From Clostridiales bacterium CCNA10 (GTDB lineage Bacteria > Bacillota > Clostridia > Oscillospirales > Oscillospiraceae), in assembly GCA_003573975.1 (NCBI GenBank), contig AP018533.1, positions 1,302,001-1,366,000 on the forward strand: 64,000 bases of DNA. Direction: 5' to 3'. The notes under the pieces are model-generated. The model did not search any database. It was not told the origin of the DNA and saw only the letters and a list, made by a program, of their open reading frames with translations. Of the stretch, positions 25,527-34,898 are shown piece by piece. The position numbers and the translations under genes were made by a program. Position 1 is the first letter of the stretch, and each line of letters starts with the position of its first letter.

Positions 25527-27839
25527 TTGGCAAGAGTGAGTCATAAGAAAATCAAGCAGTTGATTGCACAGAAGCAGTCGAAAATCACTGACCGCCAGTT
25601 TTTTACCTCGCGTATCCTGGCCAATCACTTCGCGGATATTGCCGCCGCACAGACACGGCGGTACGGCTATCGGCGCAGGGTAAAGTGCAGCATCATCTGG
25701 AAGCCCAAGAATCCGAGCCTGGCCTGTACGGATAATGCCCTGATCCAGATCAATGCCGGCAATCCTCAGGTGACACGGCAGAAGGGGCGGCAGGCGCGGT
25801 ACGAACAAGTCTGCGGACTATTCGCCCATGAACTTGGGCATGTACTCTATACGGACTTTCTTGCATCGCAGTCCTATCACAGTTTTCAAGAGATCGGCAG
25901 GTGGTTCCCGGAGAATCCGCCCCTGCGAAATGCTGCAGAGCGAGATGCGGAAGCGGATTTGTTAGCCTACCAGAAAGCAGATCCAAAGAATGTCGGCCTG
26001 TTGGGGAGAATATCCCATGACATCCTGAACGTCCTGGAGGATGGCTATATCGAAAATCGGATGCTGATGGACTACCCCGGCATCTTGGGCAGCAGTCTGC
26101 GGGCGTGGCGCAAAAACAGACTCGAAAATTTTCCTACCATTGAGGATATGATCGACCGCGAGGAGGATGGCGGGCATATCTGGATGACCATCCGAAACGC
26201 CATGTTATCCTATATGCTCTGGGGTGAACTCAAGTATGGTGGGACGCCACTTTCTGATGAGCGTATACAGGTGGTGTTCTCTCTTCTGAGCGAGTTGGAT
26301 ACGGCTTTGGCCAGCCGGGACTACAAGGACAGATGCCGCACTGCCAATCTGATCCTGATCCGGTGCTGGTCCTATATCAAGGACTTCATGGAGTTCTGTA
26401 AGGACCAGGCAGAAGACACCGCGCCTGGCGGCAGTGGTTCCGGAGATTCTGATAACCTGCTGAGCAAACTCCTCTCTTCTCTCATGGGGGGCAGTGAGGA
26501 GGGATCCGGCGACACGGCCCCGGTGGATGCTGGCAGCACATCGTCCAGTCCTGGCGGAACAGCGACTGGTCAGCAGCGCGCTGCAACTGCAGCGTTAGCC
26601 GCCAGTTCCAACGACAGTGAGGAAAACGAAGGCGAGGATGCCCAAACTGGCTCTGGCGCTGGCGAAGAACCTGAATCCGAGGAGGAAACAGAGACTTCGG
26701 CCGGCGGCGCAGCAGGGGAAACAGACGACAGTGATCAGAGCGCGGGCGACGAGACGGCAGTACAGTTGGGCGGCGGTCCAACACCCTCACACCAGAAGGT
26801 ATCAGACCAGGAAGGCGGTCGCATCCCTCTACAGGAAACCAGCGAGGTGTCCGCTCCAGAGGGCGGTACCTCAGAGCGGGATGACGACTATGAGGATTCT
26901 GGCTATACGGGAGCAGCTGCTGATATTGAGAGGCTGCTCAACCGTATCGCCGAGGACAGCGTTACCACTGACTTAGAGCGCCAGCGTACTGAGGAACTGA
27001 CGGAACTCGCTCAGAGCATCTCCTATGGGGATATCCACGATGGCGTCAATAAGACGGTACACCGCATTGCTTCTGTCAGCGATGACATGAAAGAGAAGTA
27101 CCAGTCCATTGCCGGTGAATTGCTGCACATTTCCAGGCAATTACAAAAGTCCGTCTTGCAGCAGATGCAGGACAGCCGGCGTGGGGGAAAACAGACAAGT
27201 TTGCTGATGGGGCGGCGTTTGGACTCTCACGCACTGTTCCGGACAGATTCACGTGTGTTCTATAAAAATGCGCTCCCCAACGAAATGCCTGCGCTGTGCG
27301 TAGGACTGCTGTTGGACGAGTCTGGTAGCATGTCCTGGAATGATCGGGCCACCTATGCCAGATCAACAGCAATCATTCTGTACGATTTCTGTCAGGCACT
27401 GGGCATTCCCATCACCGTGTATGGACATTCCACCTCCGACCGCGTTGATTTATACTCCTATGCGGAGTTTGAGGCCATTGATCGGGATGACCGGTACCGG
27501 ATGATGGATATTTCGGCTCGGGGCAGCAACCGCGACGGAGCAGCGCTTCGCTATGTGGCGGAAAAACTAGTGCGTCGGCCAGAGGATATCAAGTTGCTGA
27601 TGTTGGTGTCTGATGGACAACCCGCAGATTATAATTACTATGGGACCGCAGCAGAGGAAGATCTGCGCGGGATCAAGCATGAGTACCAGCGCAAAGGGAT
27701 TATCTTCGTTGCGGCGGCCATTGGGGCAGACAAGGAGAACATCGAGCGCATCTACGGCGATGCTTATTTGGACATCACCGACCTCACAAAACTGCCGATC
27801 AAATTGGCCGGCATCATTAAGCAGTTTATCCGCTTTTAA
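25527..27839 (+). CDS. Zinc-metallopeptidase-like and VWA-domain protein
   Basis: Residues 101-105 are HELGH, a zinc peptidase motif, with an RDAEAD downstream that could give the third ligand. A low-complexity Asp/Glu/Gly/Ser/Thr linker covers about residues 300-450. The C-terminal 190 residues are a VWA domain with its metal site DESGS at about 597-601. CobT-like and CbbO-like partners of MoxR ATPases have the VWA part. TTG start about 10 nt after GGAAAGGAGG. Its target in the element is unknown. Confidence 0.8.
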   Translation: MARVSHKKIKQLIAQKQSKITDRQFFTSRILANHFADIAAAQTRRYGYRRRVKCSIIWKPKNPSLACTDNALIQINAGNPQVTRQKGRQARYEQVCGLFAHELGHVLYTDFLASQSYHSFQEIGRWFPENPPLRNAAERDAEADLLAYQKADPKNVGLLGRISHDILNVLEDGYIENRMLMDYPGILGSSLRAWRKNRLENFPTIEDMIDREEDGGHIWMTIRNAMLSYMLWGELKYGGTPLSDERIQVVFSLLSELDTALASRDYKDRCRTANLILIRCWSYIKDFMEFCKDQAEDTAPGGSGSGDSDNLLSKLLSSLMGGSEEGSGDTAPVDAGSTSSSPGGTATGQQRAATAALAASSNDSEENEGEDAQTGSGAGEEPESEEETETSAGGAAGETDDSDQSAGDETAVQLGGGPTPSHQKVSDQEGGRIPLQETSEVSAPEGGTSERDDDYEDSGYTGAAADIERLLNRIAEDSVTTDLERQRTEELTELAQSISYGDIHDGVNKTVHRIASVSDDMKEKYQSIAGELLHISRQLQKSVLQQMQDSRRGGKQTSLLMGRRLDSHALFRTDSRVFYKNALPNEMPALCVGLLLDESGSMSWNDRATYARSTAIILYDFCQALGIPITVYGHSTSDRVDLYSYAEFEAIDRDDRYRMMDISARGSNRDGAALRYVAEKLVRRPEDIKLLMLVSDGQPADYNYYGTAAEEDLRGIKHEYQRKGIIFVAAAIGADKENIERIYGDAYLDITDLTKLPIKLAGIIKQFIRF

Positions 27840-27907
27840 CCACAGTAAGGAGTGGGCTGCATAACGTAGCGCTCCTTAACCTTACTTTATGCAGGAGGTG
27901 CAGTAAA

Positions 27908-28240
27908 ATGATGGCTGAAAAGGAAATGCGCAATCAATTCAGGTCTGCCATCACGGCCGCCGCAGTCTGTTGCCGCATGCCGGTGAGCGATGAAACAAGC
28001 AGCATCACACAATACTTGAAGTCGCTACTGGACGCGGCACTCGACGGTGCCGGACTCTATGCGGATGTGATACCGCTCCCATACCAGCCGTGTAGCAAAC
28101 TACCAGTTGTGATTGCGTTGGACGGAAAAAATCCGCGGCTGCTTTGGTATTACAAAGGGATGTCTACACCGGCGCTGGCAGATGAACTGTATTGGCTGTT
28201 CTGCGATCTTCCGCTGGTCACTGGACAAATTTCTGCGTAA
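27908..28240 (+). CDS. Hypothetical protein, 110 aa
   Basis: Not recognised. It is a small alpha/beta protein with a double ATG start after GCAGGAGGTG. A hairpin (AAGGAG/CTCCTT, 27847-27880) lies just upstream, between it and the VWA gene. Confidence 0.5.
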   Translation: MMAEKEMRNQFRSAITAAAVCCRMPVSDETSSITQYLKSLLDAALDGAGLYADVIPLPYQPCSKLPVVIALDGKNPRLLWYYKGMSTPALADELYWLFCDLPLVTGQISA

Positions 28241-28299
28241 TTTACACAGCTGAAACGGCCAATAGCAAGGAACAATCAAATCTGTTTACAACAGTTGCA

Positions 28300-28330
28300 G
28301 GGCAGGGCCTTTCCAGGCCTTGCCCTGCCC
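28300..28330 (+). repeat. Inverted repeat before the sigma factor gene
   Basis: GGGCAGGGC pairs with GCCCTGCCC. No T-tract follows. It lies 22 nt before the sigma factor start. Confidence 0.5.
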
Positions 28331-28351
28331 ATTTAAGGAAGGAGCGTCAAC

Positions 28352-28888
28352 ATGGATGCCATTACTAGAAATAACATCTTTATAGAGAATATGGAACTGA
28401 TCAACCGGACAATGCACCGTCATCGGCTGTTGCTGTTTGCACTGCATCTGGACCGCGACGATGTCTATCAGGAGCTGGCTATTGCCGCACTGCGGGCCAT
28501 CGAATCTTTCGACCCCAGTCGGTCCAACTCTATCAAAGTCCATATCTGGGCAAAACTGCAGTACGCTATTTTAGACATTAAGGAGAGGCACAAGCCGCAT
28601 GGCTTAGCTGCGTTTGACCGTTTTGGCACCAGTGTCTGGTCGCTGGAACTGGCAGAGGAATATGGATTCTCTTTAGTAGAGGCATCTTTCGAGGAGCAGC
28701 AGGATAGTGAACTGCACCTGCGGCAGGCGCTGTCCCGGCTAGAGCCTCAAGAGCGGCAAGCCATCGTTCTCTATCTGGACGGCAAAAGACCGGTGAGAAG
28801 GGCTGAGAAATGCAGTTTTCAGACGGCGCTGGACAAACTGCGGGACTACTATCTTGCTGTGCAGTATGTACCACAAGCCAATCAGTGA
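28352..28888 (+). CDS. Sigma-70 family RNA polymerase sigma factor
   Basis: Region 2 is clear: DRDDVYQELAIAALRAIESFD followed by HIWAKLQYAILDIKERHK. Region 4 is present but diverged (LRQALSRLEPQERQAIVLYL, then a degenerate helix-turn-helix). At 178 aa it is ECF-sized. It directs polymerase to a promoter set not known here; the eight leader promoters look like normal housekeeping boxes and need not depend on it. AAGGAAGGAG precedes the ATG. Confidence 0.75.
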   Translation: MDAITRNNIFIENMELINRTMHRHRLLLFALHLDRDDVYQELAIAALRAIESFDPSRSNSIKVHIWAKLQYAILDIKERHKPHGLAAFDRFGTSVWSLELAEEYGFSLVEASFEEQQDSELHLRQALSRLEPQERQAIVLYLDGKRPVRRAEKCSFQTALDKLRDYYLAVQYVPQANQ

Positions 28889-28903
28889 TGAGGGTATAGA
28901 AAG

Positions 28904-29611
28904 ATGAGTTATTACACAACGGGTTCGGGCTCTATCATGTTGCAGATTCCTTCCGATACTGCCCGGCGACAGTTATACGATGATTTGCTGGGCAGATATG
29001 ACCAGCTCTGTAGCGAGGAAATGAGCCAATGTGGTGAGCAGATGGCAAAAAGTGTCCAAGGAGAATATCAAAGGCGAAAATGTCAAATGAAACGCTATGA
29101 TGATCCGCTTTGGTGGCTGACAACCGTGTTGAACGATGTCGGCTTTGTCGAACTTGAGCGTGGCATGGAGACGGACGATTTCTTCATCGAAATGACCTAT
29201 AGCGGTAACTATGACGAGCGTACGGTTATGGATGTGTTGGACATGCTTGTGCCCTATACGCAAGAAGGCTGCATTTCCTATATCGGTGAAGACAATACTT
29301 ACTGGCGACACCAATTTGTTGATGGAGTGTGGGTTAAACTGCGTGGGCAGATTTGTTATGAGACACCCGAACAATGCCGCTGCCAGACCTTCCCGCAAAC
29401 ACACGCTAACCTAGAGCGGTTGATTTTTGAAATCAGGCGTCATGCGATCTATGATAACAGGCCTTATGAGAAGAAAGCTCGTGTGTTGTTGGAAGCGTAT
29501 GATCAAATGGATCCTGACGGCGTATTGCTGGCTCTGACAGGCCGCAGGCTTTATGAGCATGAGGCTGCCGCCGGTCTCTGGCAGGAGGACAAACAGGAGG
29601 ATAAACCGTGA
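28904..29611 (+). CDS. Hypothetical protein, 235 aa
   Basis: Not recognised. It is soluble, with an N-terminal helical part and a middle beta part (FIEMTYSGNYDERTVMDVLD). The last 25 residues are acidic. The next gene starts within its stop codon. Confidence 0.5.
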   Translation: MSYYTTGSGSIMLQIPSDTARRQLYDDLLGRYDQLCSEEMSQCGEQMAKSVQGEYQRRKCQMKRYDDPLWWLTTVLNDVGFVELERGMETDDFFIEMTYSGNYDERTVMDVLDMLVPYTQEGCISYIGEDNTYWRHQFVDGVWVKLRGQICYETPEQCRCQTFPQTHANLERLIFEIRRHAIYDNRPYEKKARVLLEAYDQMDPDGVLLALTGRRLYEHEAAAGLWQEDKQEDKP

Positions 29612-29979
29612 GGAGGTGTGTCAATGATCCCGCCTGGGCTGTGGAAACAGCCCAGGCGACCGGTATGTGCGAGGCCTGTCCCGGCTGCACAGCCCAGGCG
29701 CAAAAAGATGAGAAAGACCGGTGGAATCTTGGCTTTTTCTGTATGGGAAATGGGATCACTGTCTGCAACCGGGTGGGAGTAGGCAGTGAGTGGCCTATGG
29801 TGGCGCATATCCGGTATAACCGCGAGGTAAACCTCTACTGTCGGGTCCCGGATACTGAGTTAGAGAGAATTCGGCACATGGCCGCCACAACGGAGCATAT
29901 CGACAACGGCGAGTTGTATAGCCCGGAGACTACGCCGCCTATTGAACCGCAGGAGGTAGTTGTCATCAAAAATTATTAA
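29608..29979 (+). CDS. Hypothetical Cys-containing protein, 123 aa
   Basis: Not recognised. CEACPGC near residue 21 could bind metal. The GTG start overlaps the previous TGA (GTGA) with CAGGAGG 8 nt before. It ends 18 nt before the PcfJ-like gene. Confidence 0.5.
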   Translation: MRRCVNDPAWAVETAQATGMCEACPGCTAQAQKDEKDRWNLGFFCMGNGITVCNRVGVGSEWPMVAHIRYNREVNLYCRVPDTELERIRHMAATTEHIDNGELYSPETTPPIEPQEVVVIKNY

Positions 29980-29997
29980 ATTAAGGAGGTTGCTCAA

Positions 29998-31242
29998 ATG
30001 AAGAGCGAAACAAATCCTAAGACTGTGATGCTGAAGGATTACATCATTGATATGGATAGCGTATCAGCGAAAGTCACCATTGACTATGAGGTTGTGCTCG
30101 AAAACAACACTGATTTCATCGTCAAGCGGCGAACACTGAAGACCGACCGTGAACTGGTGGTTTTAGTCAGCAAAGGCATCTTCTACATCAAAGATTGCAA
30201 AACCGATCATGTTGACCAGCTTACAGAGACCAACCTGTCTTCCTTCCTGCGGGACCTGAAGGAGAGGTGTATCACACTCCATCAGGTGCATTGGCTCCAC
30301 ACGGTATTCCGTGAGTCTGTAGACTTCATTATGAATGTGATCACCGATGAGAAACTGATGGATATGTGTCGCCACAATGTGCTGGTGAGTACACATTATC
30401 CGCACTGGTATGTGCCGTTTTGGGAGCAGAACAGCAAGCTTTTCATGCGCCTATATAACATGTTCCCCAATATGTCTGACCGGAAAAAATATCAGCCAAG
30501 CATTCCGGTCATTTTCTGGATTGAGCGGCATCACGGCGCGAACGAGGCGATGTACTTCGCTGAGAAATTGGTTCAGTCCGGCATTACAGAACTGAATTTT
30601 TCCAGTCACTACACCAACTACTATGATAACAACGCGATATCATCCAAGGAGATAGTATCATTTAAGGCTATCATGGAATCTCCTTACAACATTAACCTGC
30701 GCCGGTTTATCGACTATATCCTATTTGATCTGTATGCCCAGGGCTACTCCTCAGTGGAACGCACGTTTTTCAAAGAGTATATGGATTATCTGCAGATGCA
30801 GCAGGACTTTTACGGGAAAGTCAAGGAGAAATACCCGGCGCATTTCAAAACAGAGCACGATATTATGGCCCTGAAAGTCAATCAGGCGAAACTGATCGCT
30901 ACATGCGAAAACTTTTCTGAACAAAGCGAGGCGATCAAGGATCTGGCCTACACTGGGAGCAAATACAGTATTGTGATTCCCACTAAACCTGAGGAACTGG
31001 CAGAAGAAGGTATCAATCTAAGTCACTGTGTCGGACAGTATATCGACCGTGTGGCCAATGGTGAGTGCCATATCCTGTTCCTGCGGTACCGCGATATTCC
31101 GGAGCAGTCGCTAGTCACTCTGCAATTAAGCGGCAAGCAAATTTGCCAGGCTCAAGGTATGAACCGGCGTTCGCTCACCACTCAGGAATACCGTTTTCTC
31201 AAACAGTGGGGGCGGGAAAAGGAAATTGAGATTGCTGTATGA
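29998..31242 (+). CDS. PcfJ-like protein
   Basis: The C-terminal 90 residues carry the PcfJ pattern: INLSHCVGQYIDRVANGEC (His-Cys at 343-344), then FLRYRDIPEQSLVTLQ and QAQGMNRRSLT. PcfJ is encoded on conjugative plasmids such as pCF10; its biochemical role is not settled. The first 280 residues are a helical domain. AAGGAGGTTGC precedes the ATG. It is followed by an AAA ATPase, which may be its partner. Confidence 0.75.
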   Translation: MKSETNPKTVMLKDYIIDMDSVSAKVTIDYEVVLENNTDFIVKRRTLKTDRELVVLVSKGIFYIKDCKTDHVDQLTETNLSSFLRDLKERCITLHQVHWLHTVFRESVDFIMNVITDEKLMDMCRHNVLVSTHYPHWYVPFWEQNSKLFMRLYNMFPNMSDRKKYQPSIPVIFWIERHHGANEAMYFAEKLVQSGITELNFSSHYTNYYDNNAISSKEIVSFKAIMESPYNINLRRFIDYILFDLYAQGYSSVERTFFKEYMDYLQMQQDFYGKVKEKYPAHFKTEHDIMALKVNQAKLIATCENFSEQSEAIKDLAYTGSKYSIVIPTKPEELAEEGINLSHCVGQYIDRVANGECHILFLRYRDIPEQSLVTLQLSGKQICQAQGMNRRSLTTQEYRFLKQWGREKEIEIAV

Positions 31243-31275
31243 GCAGCAAATAAACTTTGAATACGAAAGCGAGAA

Positions 31276-32364
31276 ATGGTTATGAAAGCAATCAGCATCG
31301 GCTCTCGGTATGAGATTTACGATGACACACTCAAGGCCTATGACAGCCTCCCGGCCCAGACCTATACGGTCTGTTTTAGCCAAATGACGGGCTTTTTCCT
31401 GAAGGTGCGTCCGGACCTTGTGGTCAAGGAACCGGTCTATGGCGTTCACCCGGAAAAAGCGGAGAAAGTGCTCCGGTCCTTCAAGGTATTCCAACGGAAC
31501 CTTGGTGTGATCCTGAGCGGCGATAAGGGCATCGGCAAATCACTTTTCGCACGCCTCCTGTCTGCCAAAGCTGTGGAGGCGGGATACCCAGTTATCATTG
31601 TCGATCAGGCTTTCCCGGGCATTGCGTCTTACATTGAGTCCATTGAACAGGAGGTTGTATTCCTGTTTGACGAGTTTGACAAAACCTTTGGTAGCAATCA
31701 TGATTCCGATCCACAATCCACATTTCTGAGCCTGTTTGACGGCACATCGCAGGGGAAAAAACTCTTTATTATCACCTGCAACAGCCTGCATGGGCTCAAT
31801 GACTATATGGTGAACCGGCCGGGCCGCTTCCATTATCACTTCCGCTTCGGCTATCCTACGGGGGAAGAGATCCGGCAGTATCTTACGGATAAACTAGACG
31901 GTCAATACCAGAACGAGATTGAGAAGGTAATTCGTTTCTCCAACAAAGTTTCCCTGAACTATGACTGCCTGCGATCCATTGCATTTGAACTTCGCTCCGG
32001 TGAGTCGTTTGAAGCCGCCATTCAGGACTTGAATATCATCAACACCCATGACGAGCAGTATAATCTCACGCTTTACCTCAAGGATGGAGGCATTGTGTCT
32101 GCAGAAAATCAGCGCCTTGACCTGTTCAGCAGGGATACTAAGTGTGTCTATATGCGAGATATGAAAGGGCGCTATGCGGTTGAAGTTGAATTTGATATTT
32201 CGGAGAGTATTTATGACCCCAGCCGTAATTCCACTGTATTGCCGGGAGAAGCCATCATCGTACATGATGATCCCGAAGATAACGCCGAAAAACAGGATTA
32301 TGTCCCGGATTACATGACAATTACCCGTGCGGTGGGGCGCAATATTCACTATCTGACGGCTTGA
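31276..32364 (+). CDS. AAA-type ATPase, 362 aa
   Basis: Walker A GDKGIGKS is at about 82-89, Walker B is VVFLFDEFDK, and NRPGRFHYHF is the sensor/arginine region. It is a single AAA module with a beta-rich C-terminal domain of about 100 residues. The start is either 31276 or 31282. It lies directly after the PcfJ-like gene. The role is unknown; remodelling of a protein or DNA complex is the likely general task. Confidence 0.8.
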   Translation: MVMKAISIGSRYEIYDDTLKAYDSLPAQTYTVCFSQMTGFFLKVRPDLVVKEPVYGVHPEKAEKVLRSFKVFQRNLGVILSGDKGIGKSLFARLLSAKAVEAGYPVIIVDQAFPGIASYIESIEQEVVFLFDEFDKTFGSNHDSDPQSTFLSLFDGTSQGKKLFIITCNSLHGLNDYMVNRPGRFHYHFRFGYPTGEEIRQYLTDKLDGQYQNEIEKVIRFSNKVSLNYDCLRSIAFELRSGESFEAAIQDLNIINTHDEQYNLTLYLKDGGIVSAENQRLDLFSRDTKCVYMRDMKGRYAVEVEFDISESIYDPSRNSTVLPGEAIIVHDDPEDNAEKQDYVPDYMTITRAVGRNIHYLTA

Positions 32365-32382
32365 TATAGCCGCATGGAGAGA

Positions 32383-32409
32383 GGAGCAGGGGATTCCCTG
32401 CTCCCTTTC
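32383..32409 (+). terminator. Hairpin, possible weak terminator
   Basis: GGAGCAGGG pairs with CCCTGCTCC around GATT, followed by CTTTCCC. The U-tract is poor. It lies between the ATPase gene and 32462. Confidence 0.4.
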
Positions 32410-32461
32410 CCTATTCAAAATGAATAGTCTGCAATAAAAAGTCGACAGGAGGCACAAGAAA

Positions 32462-33082
32462 GTGAAGCAGGAAAAACCGATGTGCTGGTGCTGCGTGTGG
32501 CGGGATATTACTGGACCCGACAACGATCCGACGCTGGGGTGCGGACATACTTCCGCACAAATCCGACGCAGATTTGAAGGCTCATCAACAGCCGAGTACT
32601 GCAAGGAGTATCTGGAGGATGACCCTGAATTGAAACTCAAGATTGACCGCATTACCAGAGAGACACTGATGAAGAACATCCACCAGTTGGTTGTGACCGA
32701 TGGACACTATGCCGCGGCGGAGGCCATTGTGGACTACTTCAACCCGGAACGGTACGATACTCCGCAGGAGATCAGCTGCGATGACTTTTATTTCATTGCC
32801 CAGGTGAACTGGGGCGGAAATGAGGGGATCTATCTCGACTGCTATGCTGTTGGGCGTATCCGCCCGGATGGGCCGCAGAAGGGCTGGCATCTTGGCACCT
32901 ACAAGACGCTGGAGACTTCTTTAACAGCTATGCAGACCTTGGGTGCCCTGGGCGGTGCGCTGACCTACTATGCGCGGGAATACATCTGGAAGAATAATAC
33001 GCTGTTTCTCAGTGAGCAGGAACTGCGCGCCAGGAAACTCAAAGAAACACAAAGAGCCATTCAGAAGGAGGACCAAAAATGA
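32462..33082 (+). CDS. Hypothetical protein, 206 aa
   Basis: Not recognised. An N-terminal CWCC with a later CGH suggests a small metal site. The middle part (FIAQVNWGGNEGIYLDCYA) is beta-rich, and the C-terminus is a basic helix. GTG start after AGGAGG. The stop overlaps the next ATG. Confidence 0.5.
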   Translation: MKQEKPMCWCCVWRDITGPDNDPTLGCGHTSAQIRRRFEGSSTAEYCKEYLEDDPELKLKIDRITRETLMKNIHQLVVTDGHYAAAEAIVDYFNPERYDTPQEISCDDFYFIAQVNWGGNEGIYLDCYAVGRIRPDGPQKGWHLGTYKTLETSLTAMQTLGALGGALTYYAREYIWKNNTLFLSEQELRARKLKETQRAIQKEDQK

Positions 33083-33516
33083 GTTATAGTACATGGCATA
33101 ACTACGGATACGGGATTCGTGTGGACGATATCAAGGAGCAGAACGTAGAGCGGCTGCAGGCGCTGCTGAAACTGGCGCCGGAACTGGATCAGAAGATTCG
33201 TGCCTGGTTATCGGAGTTAGATATTGCAGAACCAGACTGGGATGACTATATGGATTTTGACCAGGTCTACTATCTGGGCCTTGCCACGATTTTACAGCAG
33301 GTCATTGAGGAGGCGGAAGGCCTACGTCTGACTGCCTGTGATGATTCCAGTGGTGCGACTTATCTCATCTATCAGCCCTGCTACCCCTGGGAAATCACAG
33401 ATAGAGAACGAGATCTGACCGAGGAAAGCCTGGTCCAGATGTTCAGCCGTTATGTCAACGTTTTGTCCGATGAACCGATTGAGGTCGGTTCGCAAGATTT
33501 GGAAAACGGCGGTTGA
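33079..33516 (+). CDS. Hypothetical protein, 145 aa
   Basis: Not recognised. It is acidic and largely helical. The ATG overlaps the previous stop, and AAGGAGGACC precedes it. It belongs to the long run of genes under leader D. Confidence 0.5.
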   Translation: MSYSTWHNYGYGIRVDDIKEQNVERLQALLKLAPELDQKIRAWLSELDIAEPDWDDYMDFDQVYYLGLATILQQVIEEAEGLRLTACDDSSGATYLIYQPCYPWEITDRERDLTEESLVQMFSRYVNVLSDEPIEVGSQDLENGG

Positions 33517-33560
33517 TATAGGCCGCTGTAACAGGGAATCAAGGAGAATGGAGCGATATT

Positions 33561-33803
33561 ATGCGCAATAAAAAGAATGACGCAAATGGGTTTTATCTCT
33601 GTATTTCGGATCTGGTGGTCGACGGTGTGCTGATGTGTACTGCCGGGAAAAGATACAGAATCCAGGATGCCGAGTCTGGCCCTGGGGAAGCACCGGCAGA
33701 AGTAGCAGGATACTGCGACATCTTTGGATGTGAAAATAGCGGAGTGTGTATGGCAACATGGCTGGATGTCGGAGAACACTTCCGGACAGATGATGAACGG
33801 TAA
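33561..33803 (+). CDS. Hypothetical protein, 80 aa
   Basis: Not recognised. A small beta-rich protein (FYLCISDLVVDGVLMCTAGKRY) that could be a compact SH3-like or OB-like fold. CAAGGAG lies upstream of the ATG. A degraded stretch follows. Confidence 0.45.
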   Translation: MRNKKNDANGFYLCISDLVVDGVLMCTAGKRYRIQDAESGPGEAPAEVAGYCDIFGCENSGVCMATWLDVGEHFRTDDER

Positions 33804-33875
33804 GACCGGAACTCGCGGTGGTCGAGATGACGGAGAACCCGAGTCGTCACCATATCACATAGGAGGAAGCAGATC

Positions 33876-34099
33876 GTGAGAGGTTAATCTATTTTGCAGA
33901 TCAAAACATACATGGGGTCGGGGTAATCTATGGCTTTCGGAATGAGCTCGCATGGTGGCTCCATGCGTGGTTGTGCCGGGATTATGGAAAAGATCTCATG
34001 CCGACGGACAGCGAATATGAGGCAGATACTGATTTGACCGTACGGGAATTTTTGAAGCGGTCTGTCTTGGAGACGGACGCAGAACTGTTGGCGGTGTGA
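33876..34099 (+). pseudogene. Gene with apparent frameshift at its start
   Basis: A good site (TAGGAGG) and GTG at 33876 are followed by a stop after two codons. The frame one base over is open and protein-like to 34099 (LIYFADQNIHGVGVIYG, then NELAWWLHAWLCRDYG). One missing base after the GTG would explain both. No family recognised. Confidence 0.45.
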
Positions 34100-34107
34100 C
34101 AGCCACG

Positions 34108-34254
34108 TTGTATTAAGTTCTGGAGATCGACGACGGCATTGAGTCTGCTTTCTTCTATAAAACGTGGGAAGGCTGGCGCTACGAGATGAGTTTTGATACA
34201 GCGTCCGTTTGGGAACACTCTGCCCCTAAGAAGGAAAGCGGGGTAAGCGAATGA
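34108..34254 (+). pseudogene. Short frame with early stop
   Basis: Protein-like from 34117 (LEIDDGIESAFFYKTWEGW) to the stop at 34252. A TTG at 34108 would start it, but codon 3 is TAA. Its stop overlaps the next ATG. It may be a remnant of the same locus as the frame before it. Confidence 0.35.
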
Positions 34255-34352
34255 GCGGCTTTATTCTTGCTCTGAACCGACTGATCGATATGCTGAAGGA
34301 TGACTTCAAGCAAATCTTGCTACATGGCAGTCAGTCTATAAATAGAAGATAA
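34251..34352 (+). CDS. Small protein, 33 aa
   Basis: MSGFILALNRLIDMLKDD, then a basic tail. The ATG overlaps the preceding TGA (ATGA), with GGGGTAAGC upstream. The N-terminal half would form an amphipathic helix. No family recognised. Confidence 0.4.
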   Translation: MSGFILALNRLIDMLKDDFKQILLHGSQSINRR

Positions 34353-34366
34353 CTGGAGGAATGAGC

Positions 34367-34822
34367 ATGGAAAAACAATATTATTTTCCACCCCTTAATG
34401 GTGCGGTGGACTGCTCCCAATGCGAGGTCACAGACTGCTGGTGTCGTGAAAAGTACCAGAGGAATCGACGGGATTTTACCCATACTTCTGGACGGTGCCC
34501 CCGTCTCCCCGACCTGCGCGGTTTTGTAGAGCAAGAGGAGCGCGATGCCTATGCGGCGGCGTTCCCCCTCATTCATGCCGAACTGGGCGCGGAAGATCTG
34601 CATCTGACCTTGACCATGCCCGGCCAAAAACAGGCCAAAAAGGTATACCAGACAAAGAGTGGGTATTGGTACTTCAAGGTTAAGCACAAGGACGGCTATC
34701 CTGTCAAGCCGATACTGGAAATCCCAGGATTTTGGGACAAGGAGCAAATCATCCGCCACATGGAAGAACTACACACCGATTACTGTATTCTCCGCTGTAA
34801 GTTGGCCGATTTCTACGCATAA
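34367..34822 (+). CDS. Hypothetical Cys-containing protein, 151 aa
   Basis: Not recognised. Cysteines near residues 17-27 (CSQC, CWC) may form a metal site. The C-terminal half, with GYWYFKVKHKDGYPVKP, is beta-rich. I chose the ATG at 34367, about 9 nt after TGGAGG. Confidence 0.5.
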   Translation: MEKQYYFPPLNGAVDCSQCEVTDCWCREKYQRNRRDFTHTSGRCPRLPDLRGFVEQEERDAYAAAFPLIHAELGAEDLHLTLTMPGQKQAKKVYQTKSGYWYFKVKHKDGYPVKPILEIPGFWDKEQIIRHMEELHTDYCILRCKLADFYA

Positions 34823-34831
34823 ATAATTTAT

Positions 34832-34868
34832 GGATTGGGCGTAAATGGGCTTCCTTTGCGCCCAATCC
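34832..34868 (+). repeat. 10-bp perfect inverted repeat
   Basis: GGATTGGGCG pairs with CGCCCAATCC around 17 nt, with no T-tract. It lies 30 nt before the next start. Confidence 0.55.
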
Positions 34869-34898
34869 GTCTAAGAACAAGATAAGGAGAGATCAGTT

